Shown here piece by piece: positions 38,205-46,999 of a DNA stretch of 64,000 nucleotides. Both the position numbers and the translations under genes were made by a program. The stretch's first letter is position 1. Every line of letters begins with the position of its first letter. Under the pieces are notes generated by a model. It saw nothing but the letters and a program-made list of their open reading frames with translations, did no database searches and was not told the origin of the DNA. The DNA comes from a virus. Where the stretch lies: IMG/VR virus record IMGVR_UViG_3300032516_002690, positions 1 to 64,000 of that record. One strand, given 5' to 3'.

Positions 38205-41200
38205 GTTTGATCCGACTGAGCTTCGTAAGCTTTGGAAGCAACCTACCGAGAACTGGATGACACTACTGAATACAGTAGGTGCCCAGCAGGTAAAGCCCGC
38301 AGGGCATACGATCAAGCTCCAGTGCCCGTACCATCCGGATACTAACCCGTCGGGTACGTTGAATATATATAAGGGTCACTTCAAGTGTTTTGCATGCAAC
38401 ACTTATATTACTGACCCTATCAAGTTTGCCAGTAAGTATATTCCAGGCAGCTATATGGATGTGGCGCGGATGTTCCGCGACCATTTCAAAATTGAGAAGC
38501 TTGATCTCAAGAAATTAGACGCGACCGAGTTAGAACAACACCGCATGAAGCTATTGAGCGAGGTGTTTCATCGCTATTTATGCAACGTGTGGGTTGCTGA
38601 TAAAGCGCCGCAGTCGGCCGTATCTACTGTCACTTGGTTAAAAAACCGAGGCCTTACGTCAGTAGATATGCTGGGCTGTATCGGCATGTTGCCAACATCG
38701 GTTGATCTCCAAAAATTGTGCGCGCAGGCAGGCGCCAATGAAGACGATATTCTCTGGTGTATGCGTCTCGTCGGCGACTACCTAAACGTCACCTACATGA
38801 ATTGCGTCGTATATGCGTACGGTTTGTCTCCCGACAAATTGACTGCGTTTAAATTGCGCATACCCGGACCGGATAAAGAGTCCGTACGGTTTATAAAGGC
38901 TGTGGATACTGCGGAGCTAGGTGCATTTGGATTAAATGTGTCGGCTTTTTATAAGCACTATTCGAGTGAAAAAGTTACGCGCTTTACGGCTGTAGAAGGA
39001 GAGCACGACGCGCTTGCAATTATTCAGGGCATGTTGACGCACTGTGCTGATGTAGATGAAGTGATCATAGCGCTCGGCGGTGCAGGCCATAGCGGCGTAG
39101 ACTTTATGACTGATCTCGGATTTAGCGAGTGCCGGTTAATCGGAGATGACGATGCGGCGGGCGATCTCTACCCTACGAGTGTTTTGCCGAAAACACGCGA
39201 TATTGCTATTCAAGTATTTAAATGGCCACAACGTATACGCAACCACGTACCGGGTAAAATAGACCCCGATGAAGCTATAAAGATTCACGGTTTTGATGTT
39301 GTATACCGTGAATTCTGTAATCCGAAGAATTACGAATTCGCAACACGTTGGTGCGCAGATCGCGCGAAGCTAAAAATAGCCGTTATTCATCCCGACAATG
39401 TTATCGGTTTACAGGAAGTAGCTACTGAATTTACGGGCTACTTAAAAAATGACACAGAGCGGCAGGTATTCGCTGAGGAATTCAACAAAATATGCCCGAG
39501 TCTTCCTGCTAGTGAAATACTCCGGCATACGCGTCTTAAAGACGACTCATCCCTGGGTTTTGTAGAGAAGATAAAAGATTGGATGGGGGAGACATACCAA
39601 ACCACTACGTGGGACAGCCATACAGGTGTACTCAAACTGTGGAACAAGAAACTAAAGCAGTATTTATATGTACAGGTCAATAAAGACTCTGCAATGACGC
39701 AGTTTGCCCGGTATACGAGCAAAGGCAGTATGTACTATTGGGCACGTGACGAGATCGGATTACCTTCGTATTTCCCCGACGTAGAAGCCCCTGATGCAGG
39801 CCAGACTGCCCTGGATAAAACTGAAGACATGATCGAGGACGCGGTGCAGCGCGCGTACCGCATGCTTTCTGCTGAATCGGTAGATGAAGCCAAAACCCGC
39901 GTCAAAGGGCAAGGCATTCACCTTGATCATACGCAGAATGGTGCCCCGGGCTATTTCATAAATGGCAACAGTATTTACAAGCTAAAATGGTCACCTGATT
40001 TTAGTAAATTAGCCGCTGTCACGGAATTAGAGGGACCGTTTGATAACGGGCAAGTGTTTGACCTAGAGCATCGCTATAACCTCATTGATGACATGCGTAT
40101 AGGTTGGACGGAACTCATTAAATCACCGAAGGACTTAATGCAGCGGCCGGTGTACAGCCCCTTTGAGTGTTTTCAGAAAGTACACAAGCTCATTAATCTC
40201 GGCTTTGAATTCAAAAATCAAGAGGTTGACGCGCTATACTGTGCTGGCCTGGTTTTTTATAACTATTTGTATGACGTAATGCCTATGCGGAGAATGCTTA
40301 CGCATTTCTACGCGCAGTTCGAATCGGGAAAGACGACACTTCTTTCGGTAACCTCCAACCACCCACAGTTACGAGAGTTTTCGCTATGTGACCATGCGCT
40401 AGCTCTCGATACATTCACACAAGCTGCGTTCTACCAGACATTCACAAATACAAGACTTGTTGCCGTTTTGGATGAAATGAATGATCCGGATGATGGCTCG
40501 ATAGAATCCCGTAATCGAAAACTGTTCTATCAACGTACACGGTCGTTAGCCACGAGTGGTTCGACTACCCTCAACCAGGGAACGGTGGATGGCAAGGGTC
40601 GATCTTTCAATATCGCTAATACTGTGATTACTGCGAGCGGCACTCCTATTCACGATCCCATGGATGAGAGCCGTTTTAACACGGTTAACCTAAAAAAGAA
40701 CGCCAACCGAAATAACGTGCGCCTGTTGCTACGTGCCGCGTTTACCGCTACGGAGATACAAGACCTTCGTCTGAGCATATTGATTAACGCAATAACGTTA
40801 GCGCCTAACGTAGCGACGCAGTACGCGTATTTATACGATCGTTACGGCAGTCGCCGTGAAGCGGATGCTAAAGGCACGACTACGATACAGAACGTGGATC
40901 GGTTTACTGAGAATCTCATGCCGATGGCGGCTATTCTCAATGTGTTTGGTCAAGACGGTCAAAAGTTCATTGATAAGTACCGCGATACGCGCAAGCAGCA
41001 GGTCTACGAGCGTGCGCACAGCACGCCTGGCCATGCGCTCATAGATACCATCCTTACGTCTAGTATTCCTTCGCGCGAAGAAGAGAATCAAATGACGACT
41101 ATCAAGGCATTACTCTTACACCCGCACGACCGTGAGAAGATAAATAACACAAAGGTTGGTGTTTATTATGATGACGCGTGTAAATGCCTTGGTGTAGTCT

Positions 41201-41538
41201 GGTCTGAAGTAAGGCTAAATCTACTAAAGAATCAGTACAAAACAAGAACGCCCTACGCGCTTAAGTCTGAAGCTGAGACGGTCAGTGATTGGATTGTGAG
41301 TAAGCCTGAAGCCGACAAACTCGGCATTATACGTCGACTCATGGCCAAAGGCATGACGAGTTCTTCAGATGTCTATAGCATTATCACCGTACAGTCGCTG
41401 ATTGCGCGTCACGAAGAAGCAGTAGGCGCAGATCAAAAAGAAGAGGATGCTAGAGTCGCTGCACTTAATCCGCCCAAGGAGATATCGTTCCGTGAAGCTC
41501 CGGCAAGTGCGGTAGATCCAATGGAAGGGCTAGGTTGA
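38170..41538 (+). CDS. Primase-helicase (DnaG-type Zn finger + TOPRIM + AAA/helicase)
   Basis: 1122 residues from ATG at 38170 (upstream in-frame codons overlap the nuclease gene). N-terminal zinc finger CPYHPDTNPSGTLNIY and later CFACN (about 52-75) match the primase CHC2 type. TOPRIM motifs follow: VEGEHDALAI near 275 and GDDDAAGD near 325. The C-terminal part carries a P-loop (FESGKTTLL near 716-724) and a Walker B (VAVLDEMND near 766). The combination is that of a bifunctional primase-helicase that primes and unwinds at the phage fork. The 180-residue region between zinc finger and TOPRIM, and the long middle region (about 420-700), are not recognised. The end (PKEISFREAP) echoes the SSB tail. 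Followed by DNA polymerase with an ATGA overlap. Confidence 0.82.
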   Translation: MAKQEKGPKTPKFDPTELRKLWKQPTENWMTLLNTVGAQQVKPAGHTIKLQCPYHPDTNPSGTLNIYKGHFKCFACNTYITDPIKFASKYIPGSYMDVARMFRDHFKIEKLDLKKLDATELEQHRMKLLSEVFHRYLCNVWVADKAPQSAVSTVTWLKNRGLTSVDMLGCIGMLPTSVDLQKLCAQAGANEDDILWCMRLVGDYLNVTYMNCVVYAYGLSPDKLTAFKLRIPGPDKESVRFIKAVDTAELGAFGLNVSAFYKHYSSEKVTRFTAVEGEHDALAIIQGMLTHCADVDEVIIALGGAGHSGVDFMTDLGFSECRLIGDDDAAGDLYPTSVLPKTRDIAIQVFKWPQRIRNHVPGKIDPDEAIKIHGFDVVYREFCNPKNYEFATRWCADRAKLKIAVIHPDNVIGLQEVATEFTGYLKNDTERQVFAEEFNKICPSLPASEILRHTRLKDDSSLGFVEKIKDWMGETYQTTTWDSHTGVLKLWNKKLKQYLYVQVNKDSAMTQFARYTSKGSMYYWARDEIGLPSYFPDVEAPDAGQTALDKTEDMIEDAVQRAYRMLSAESVDEAKTRVKGQGIHLDHTQNGAPGYFINGNSIYKLKWSPDFSKLAAVTELEGPFDNGQVFDLEHRYNLIDDMRIGWTELIKSPKDLMQRPVYSPFECFQKVHKLINLGFEFKNQEVDALYCAGLVFYNYLYDVMPMRRMLTHFYAQFESGKTTLLSVTSNHPQLREFSLCDHALALDTFTQAAFYQTFTNTRLVAVLDEMNDPDDGSIESRNRKLFYQRTRSLATSGSTTLNQGTVDGKGRSFNIANTVITASGTPIHDPMDESRFNTVNLKKNANRNNVRLLLRAAFTATEIQDLRLSILINAITLAPNVATQYAYLYDRYGSRREADAKGTTTIQNVDRFTENLMPMAAILNVFGQDGQKFIDKYRDTRKQQVYERAHSTPGHALIDTILTSSIPSREEENQMTTIKALLLHPHDREKINNTKVGVYYDDACKCLGVVWSEVRLNLLKNQYKTRTPYALKSEAETVSDWIVSKPEADKLGIIRRLMAKGMTSSSDVYSIITVQSLIARHEEAVGADQKEEDARVAALNPPKEISFREAPASAVDPMEGLG

Positions 41539-44500
41539 TGACTGACCCCGTAAGTAAGGGACAGATTTGCAAAGGCTGTCCGAGATACGAAAACCGCCGT
41601 TGCGGTAGTGGTGATAAAAGCGGGCATGTTCAAGTCCTATTTATCGCGGAACAACCTGACGACATATCGGCGAGCACCGGGACGGCAGGTACTCCGTTTA
41701 GGGGACACGGCGGCAAGGTTGTACGTTCGGCGTTAGACTTTTTGACGCGCAAATATCCCAAATACGCGCCTATTACTTATGCGTTTACTTATGCGGCGCA
41801 ATGCGTATCCCTGGACGACAGCGCGCCCAATAAAGAAGTACTGCATCACTGCCAGCCTAATGTGCAGAGCGTGATCAAGCAGTTCGAGCCTAAAGTCATT
41901 GTGGCGATGGGTGCGACGGCTTTACGCCAGCTGGGTGCTAAGCAGCAATATAGTGATTCGCGCAACAAGTTTCTCAAGCACTACAGCTACGAAGCCCCTA
42001 TCTATGTATCTTTCAGTGAAAAAGCACTGTTAGCGGCACCAGGCGTCTTCGAAACATTCAAGCTCAATTTAACCAATATATTTGATCGTGTCCTAAATGC
42101 TAGCGTGCCGCAACTTAGCCTAGATGAATTGGCTAAGTGTTATCTGGTGCCTAAAACTATGGACGAGGCCTTAGAGGCCTGTGACATGATTATGCGTTAC
42201 ACAAGCGGCAACTTAAGCGCGGCGGATTCACACATATCCGTGGATACCGAGACAAATACGCTATACGCCGAAAAGGCTACCTCTAAGATCATCGCATTTT
42301 GTTTCGGGTATGATGACGGCAAGGCAGCCACATTACTGTACGACCACCCCAACGCCGGCGCGGAATATCTCCGTAGGCTCCCGGAGCTTACTGCTAAAAT
42401 CAAAGAACTACTTGCGTGCCGTAAACCCAAGATATTCCATAACGCCAAATTCGATTTGAAGTTCATAGAGCTCAAGTACGGCATGCCTGTGAACGAAGTG
42501 TTTTGGGACACGCTCCTGGGAGAGCATTTGCTCGATGAAGACAAGAAGGGCAATTATGGCCTGAAAGTCCTCACAGCAAATCATATACCCCAATACGGAG
42601 GTTACGAGGATAAACTCTATGATCTTCTAGAAGAGAACGAAATCGTCTCTAAAGCAGATGAAGCGGGCAAAGAGCTAGAAGACCTACGCAAGATTATTGC
42701 GACGGAACATCCTGGCTTTCTCAAACAACTCGAAGAATACAAAGATGCTCTCGTCATTTACGAGGTTGAGAAAGTTAAATACGACGCAGCTATGCGCGAA
42801 CACGCCCTGGCCGTCGAAGACTATCACTTCTGCAAAGACTATCTAGCGGGGCAGCAAGCTGCTTGGGCTGTCGCTATAGCTAGCTGGGAGAAAGGTAAAC
42901 GCGGGCGGCCCAAGAAGCCCGTCAAGTGGTTTACTAAGCCGGAAAAACCTGAGACGCTGAAAGAGCCGAAGCACCCTAAAGATCCGCGTACCAAGAAAGA
43001 GCAGCAAATTAGCAAAGACGCGGGCTTTGAAAATATTCCCGTACATGACCTGCAAATCTACGGCGCAGTCGATGGTGACGTAACACGCCAACTTGCTAAT
43101 ATACAGCTTCGACGTATTTTCGTTGAGCGGTCTAAAGTACGTCCCCTAATGCGTACGCATGCTATTCCGGCGTCTCGCGTATTGGGCCGTATGGAATACG
43201 AAGGCATGCGCGTTGATCAGGCGTATATCGGCGTACTCGAAGAAGCGCTTTCGATTGTCGTTCACGATACCGAGCAAGAACTCCACCAAATGGTGGCTGC
43301 TACAAAGCCGCCGGGGCTCAAGTCGTTTAGCCTCAATGGCGCGCAGACGCTGGGCAATGTCTTGTACAACTGGGGCTGGGTACACCCCAACGGCAATAAA
43401 CAAGGCGCCTACGAAGTTCGTGCTGTCACTAAGACAAACCAGCCGAGCACTTCTGAGAAAGTGCTGCGACAGTTTGTCAGCTACGAAGACGATAAAAAGA
43501 CCATCCCTACAGAGTCCGCGTACTTTATCGAGCGGCTATTGCGTTACCGCAAGGCAAGCAAGGCTCGCAATACATTTTTAGCGAATGTCCGTGCACTATC
43601 TAAGCGCGACGGGTTTCTGCATACGCAATTTCATCTGAACGGAACGGGGACGGGAAGGCTCAGTTCCAGTGACATGAACATGCAGAATGTTCCCAAGTAC
43701 CTCGCGGGGTGGAACCTCAAGAAGCTGTTCATACCGGACTCCAATGAATATTTCATCGTCAACGTCGACTACAAGGGCGCAGAGGTTCGCGTCTTTACAG
43801 CCTACGCACGCGACGAAGCGCTGATCAAAGCCCTCAATGAAGGCCTAGATATGCACAGCTTTTTCGCTGCGCAGGTATTCAAGCGTCCTTACGAGATGTA
43901 CGCGCGCCGAGATGATGCGACGTTCATACCCGACAAAAACCTGCGCCGCCTGCTGGATGTAGAGCGCTCCAATATCAAACGCGTGGTATTCGGAATTCTC
44001 TACGGAGCAGGCCCAGAGAAAATCTCGGAGACCATTGGCGTCAGCGTAGAGGAAGCTAAGGCGCTTATCGGGCTGCTCTATCAGATGTTTCCTGAGATTC
44101 AGAAATACGCTGAAATCGTCGAGCTGGAAGTTGCGAAGAACCATTTCGTAGACACCCACTTCGGACGCCGTAGACGGTTCCCGCTTGCTGCTATCGCGCG
44201 ACACGCCGGCCGCGCTAAGCGTCAGGGTCGCAACTTCAAAATACAATCTACAAGCTCTGATATCGTACTTGGACAGCTCATCGAAATGGACGCGCCCTTG
44301 CGTTCTGAATTCGGTGGGCGCATGTTGCTTACCGTGCATGATTCGCTGGTATTCCAATTCCCGAAGAAGTACATTCACCAGCTAAAGCCGTTTGTTAAAG
44401 AGTATGCAGAGGCGCGCGTAACCAAGAAGTATCCGTGGTTACCTGTACCTTTCGCAGCTGACGTAGAAGTCGGTGACAATTACGGTGAGTGTCAGTCCAT

Positions 44501-44606
44501 CGAGAAGTACCTAGCACAGCACCCTATTATCCTTCAGGAAGAAGGGATTGTAGAAGAACATGAGCTCCTCACAGAACTCCGACTTGACGCATTTGAAGCA
44601 GCTTGA
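41538..44606 (+). CDS. UDG-like / 3-5 exonuclease / family A DNA polymerase fusion
   Basis: 1022 residues (ATG at 41538). Residues 1-190: uracil-DNA-glycosylase-like fold with CKGCPRYENRRC, LFIAEQPDD, GTAGTPFRGHGG and VIVAMGATALRQLG, but the position of the usual catalytic HPS near the end reads VSFSEKALL, so activity is doubtful. Residues about 230-515: 3-5 exonuclease (VDTETN; HNAKFD; YGAVDGD) with a long Lys/Pro-rich insertion (about 380-490) holding the AT-hook-like KRGRPKK. Residues about 620-1000: PolA palm with motif A DYKGAEVRVF near 742, motif B KRVVFGILYGA near 811, and motif C VHDSLVF near 932. It should be the replicative polymerase. Overlaps the next gene by 47 bases. Confidence 0.9.
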   Translation: MTDPVSKGQICKGCPRYENRRCGSGDKSGHVQVLFIAEQPDDISASTGTAGTPFRGHGGKVVRSALDFLTRKYPKYAPITYAFTYAAQCVSLDDSAPNKEVLHHCQPNVQSVIKQFEPKVIVAMGATALRQLGAKQQYSDSRNKFLKHYSYEAPIYVSFSEKALLAAPGVFETFKLNLTNIFDRVLNASVPQLSLDELAKCYLVPKTMDEALEACDMIMRYTSGNLSAADSHISVDTETNTLYAEKATSKIIAFCFGYDDGKAATLLYDHPNAGAEYLRRLPELTAKIKELLACRKPKIFHNAKFDLKFIELKYGMPVNEVFWDTLLGEHLLDEDKKGNYGLKVLTANHIPQYGGYEDKLYDLLEENEIVSKADEAGKELEDLRKIIATEHPGFLKQLEEYKDALVIYEVEKVKYDAAMREHALAVEDYHFCKDYLAGQQAAWAVAIASWEKGKRGRPKKPVKWFTKPEKPETLKEPKHPKDPRTKKEQQISKDAGFENIPVHDLQIYGAVDGDVTRQLANIQLRRIFVERSKVRPLMRTHAIPASRVLGRMEYEGMRVDQAYIGVLEEALSIVVHDTEQELHQMVAATKPPGLKSFSLNGAQTLGNVLYNWGWVHPNGNKQGAYEVRAVTKTNQPSTSEKVLRQFVSYEDDKKTIPTESAYFIERLLRYRKASKARNTFLANVRALSKRDGFLHTQFHLNGTGTGRLSSSDMNMQNVPKYLAGWNLKKLFIPDSNEYFIVNVDYKGAEVRVFTAYARDEALIKALNEGLDMHSFFAAQVFKRPYEMYARRDDATFIPDKNLRRLLDVERSNIKRVVFGILYGAGPEKISETIGVSVEEAKALIGLLYQMFPEIQKYAEIVELEVAKNHFVDTHFGRRRRFPLAAIARHAGRAKRQGRNFKIQSTSSDIVLGQLIEMDAPLRSEFGGRMLLTVHDSLVFQFPKKYIHQLKPFVKEYAEARVTKKYPWLPVPFAADVEVGDNYGECQSIEKYLAQHPIILQEEGIVEEHELLTELRLDAFEAA

Positions 44607-45123
44607 AACGAAGACATTCGATAAGTACGGAATGACGTTTATGTACCACGTGTCGACAACGCATGTCGACGAGTGGGTTTCGCATATTGTTACAGATACT
44701 GAAGGTAAACCCGCACGACAAGAGTGGAAGCAAACGGGTGAGGTACTTAAAGTCAGCGAAGTAATCGACGCTGTACTAAAGGACGACGGGCGTTGCCAGA
44801 TAGCCCGACCTATCTTCTTGTACTCGACAGCGGATGGGCCTTTGCTGGCCATCGCGCTGAAAAACAGCCAGGAATACGTCGAACTGCTAGATCCCTGCAT
44901 TGTTGTCTACGACGGCAAGAGCCAGTTAAATCTCGTGCCTATTTTCGGAGTCAGTCGCATATTAACCGTAGCACGGACGGCTATACGCTCGTGGCAGGCT
45001 CCGAACGAATTGCTGCTCGCAGCATACCCTAAATTTCTAATCCAGAATCGCATGTACAAGTATCAACTACGTCCTCTTGTACCCTTCGTTACTACGCCTG
45101 AATTGACCAACGACGGCACGTAA
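44560..45123 (+). CDS. Hypothetical protein at end of replication block
   Basis: 187 residues, unknown. Alternating strands and helices (MTFMYHVSTTHVDEWVSHIV, RPIFLYSTADGPLLAIAL, AARTAIRSWQ-like ...TARTAIRSWQAPNELLLAA). No catalytic motif is visible. The start lies inside the 3-prime end of the DNA polymerase gene (47-base overlap), so translation is likely coupled and the protein may help replication. The structured element at 45153 begins about 30 bases after its stop. Confidence 0.5.
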   Translation: MSSSQNSDLTHLKQLETKTFDKYGMTFMYHVSTTHVDEWVSHIVTDTEGKPARQEWKQTGEVLKVSEVIDAVLKDDGRCQIARPIFLYSTADGPLLAIALKNSQEYVELLDPCIVVYDGKSQLNLVPIFGVSRILTVARTAIRSWQAPNELLLAAYPKFLIQNRMYKYQLRPLVPFVTTPELTNDGT

Positions 45124-45152
45124 AACATACACATTTCTGGTACAAGTAGATA

Positions 45153-45297
45153 GAGCAGCAACTCTAGATTATCCCTGTTTCCTCCTAGTTACAGGTACTC
45201 GTTACAATGCCTGCACGGGCCGCGGGTTCCTAACCTGTTCCCCCCGCGCGTGAGGTAGGTGTGGCCAGGCACCGAATAATCTGTTGAGTTGCTGCTC
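45153..45297. ncRNA. Structured inverted-repeat element (candidate ncRNA, origin or packaging site)
   Basis: The outer arms are GAGCAGCAACTC (45153-45164) and GAGTTGCTGCTC (45286-45297), a perfect 12-base-pair stem. The pairing continues after a 1x3 internal loop with AGATTAT (45166-45172) and ATAATCT (45276-45282). Inside are at least two further hairpins: CCTGT...ACAGG (45174-45178 / 45191-45195) and GCCTG...CAGGC (45209-45213 / 45266-45270) enclosing CGCGGG...CCCGCG (45221-45226 / 45243-45248). It lies between the convergent ends of the replication block and the terminase gene. This folded, closed design is too elaborate for a plain terminator. Both ends resemble retron a1/a2 repeats, but an origin, pac/cos-type site or structured RNA fit as well. 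Strand not decidable. Confidence 0.5.
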
Positions 45298-45301
45298 GTC
45301 T

Positions 45302-46972
45302 CTAAGCCCCGTTGTACGTAAACATCGGGTCCATCGACATAAACTTGGCAGCCATCCAGCCGAATATTTGGCCATGCAGACAGTCGTCGGGTTGTGACGG
45401 TGCATGCCGCCACACCTTACGGCCCTGTAGCGTGACCTCTTCGTATTCATTTAGCAGGTCTTTAATCGGAATCTGCATGCTGCGTATATTGGGAAATATA
45501 ACGCCTCGACGTTTCAAATACATAAAATAATGGTCGATCATGGTCGTACGTTCAGCCATAAATCGATCTGTTCTATTCCAATAGAACGGGCGTGAATTAC
45601 CTCCACCGCCGCCACTTGCGGTACCGCGATACTGCACTTGCATAGCACGATGAGGACCGAGACGTTCGCGCAAATTGGAGTTAGCTAATGCGCCCTCGCC
45701 GGCGTCTCCAATAATAAGGGATACGTTGAATCGATTGCAGATATCGACAATGTGATCTATGACGCCGCCGGATATAGGGTTTGTTTCCGGATATATCTTG
45801 AAATACAGAGTACGCAGTTTGAAATTGTGTTCGGTGGTCCCGCTGGTGACACCCCATACCCACAGCACCGTGCGGGACGTGGCGTTCTGTCCTCCTCCAG
45901 ACCAATCAACGCCAGCCACGACACTGCGGACATCCGACATGAGTAAATTGTGCGTGGGGTATTCTTGGACTTCGTATTCCTCACACATGCTCTCTAGTTC
46001 TTCTTTAGACAATAGGCGCGTGCCGATAGCATCCGATGTGCCCATTACCTCGTTCTTGAACTTGGAGGGTGGGTAAACGCTGTGCTTATCGAGAATACGT
46101 TTCCAGCGACTATAAGCAACATCCTGGTTCTTTTGATCTGAAGGCATCGAAACAGGTACGTTTTTAGGTAGAATTACCTGCGGTACGTGAAAACCCTTGA
46201 TGCGTTTACCTTCAAATCCTTTGGGGTAGACGTGCATGTCCACCCACTCCCCGTTACGGACGTTGAGGTATTTACCGCATTTCAAACATATAGGCCCTAA
46301 TTTACCCAGGCATTTTTCATCAACAAAGAATTGATGCGTATTACAAGCTTGGCATTTAACAACCCACTCAGTCTGCGTACTCCACTGCCACAACTGCTCA
46401 ATGGTGTTCTCCATTGATTTAGGCGTGCCGCAGTACGTCTCGTACGCGTAATCCGAGTTAGCCATACATTCGTTAATAACGGGTATTACCTCGTCATATA
46501 AAATATCCTGAACCTCATCGTAAGCTACGCGGTCTGCTGATACACCGCGTGCGCGGTCGGGGTCATCACTCGCATACGAGAAAGCCAACTCTGACCCGTT
46601 GGTAAACATTTTCTGATAAACGCGACTTGATAGTTCTTTTGAGACCCAACGCTGCCTGATATCAGGAGAGTAAAATATAGTCTTCCCGACACGGGTTTGT
46701 GAGAACTTGGTCGTTTGTTCCTGACTAGGTGCTATGAAAAAACTCTTCCAGTGGGGCGTGCTACATGCCTCCATGATCAGGAAGTTTGCGAGTGTGGTGC
46801 TCTTTGCAACCTGTCGTGCGGTCTTCAATAACATTGCCGGATATATGTTATTGTACACGTGTCGATAGAATGGAAAATGTTCTAACGAGAATGGTTTTCC
46901 ATCGAGATGCAAAAGAGTAGTCACCCACTCTGACCGACGTATCGATAACTCTGAAAAATCATTCGAAGTCAT
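45302..46972 (-). CDS. terL: Terminase large subunit
   Basis: 556 residues with the packaging-motor signature: Walker A TARQVAKST (51-59), Walker B VAYDE (149-153; Asp152 and Glu153), a GTP-K-type coupling motif (CGTPKS near 181-186), then a C-terminal RNaseH-like nuclease beginning VVAGVDWSGGG with later IIGDAGEG. A zinc-ribbon insertion (C207, C210, C229, C232) lies between ATPase and nuclease domains, as in the lambda gpA-like branch. The enzyme cuts concatemers and pumps DNA through the portal. No small terminase subunit was recognised nearby. There is no clear ribosome site at the ATG. It ends five bases from the structured element. Confidence 0.88.
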   Translation of the reverse strand: MTSNDFSELSIRRSEWVTTLLHLDGKPFSLEHFPFYRHVYNNIYPAMLLKTARQVAKSTTLANFLIMEACSTPHWKSFFIAPSQEQTTKFSQTRVGKTIFYSPDIRQRWVSKELSSRVYQKMFTNGSELAFSYASDDPDRARGVSADRVAYDEVQDILYDEVIPVINECMANSDYAYETYCGTPKSMENTIEQLWQWSTQTEWVVKCQACNTHQFFVDEKCLGKLGPICLKCGKYLNVRNGEWVDMHVYPKGFEGKRIKGFHVPQVILPKNVPVSMPSDQKNQDVAYSRWKRILDKHSVYPPSKFKNEVMGTSDAIGTRLLSKEELESMCEEYEVQEYPTHNLLMSDVRSVVAGVDWSGGGQNATSRTVLWVWGVTSGTTEHNFKLRTLYFKIYPETNPISGGVIDHIVDICNRFNVSLIIGDAGEGALANSNLRERLGPHRAMQVQYRGTASGGGGGNSRPFYWNRTDRFMAERTTMIDHYFMYLKRRGVIFPNIRSMQIPIKDLLNEYEEVTLQGRKVWRHAPSQPDDCLHGQIFGWMAAKFMSMDPMFTYNGA

Positions 46973-46999
46973 TGACTGTTGAACCTACGGTAGGAATTT

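Noticed and set aside
45153-45297. tRNA gene inside the structured element
   Set aside because: A stretch GGTTCCTAACC faintly resembles a T-arm, but no acceptor, D or anticodon arms of proper length can be drawn.
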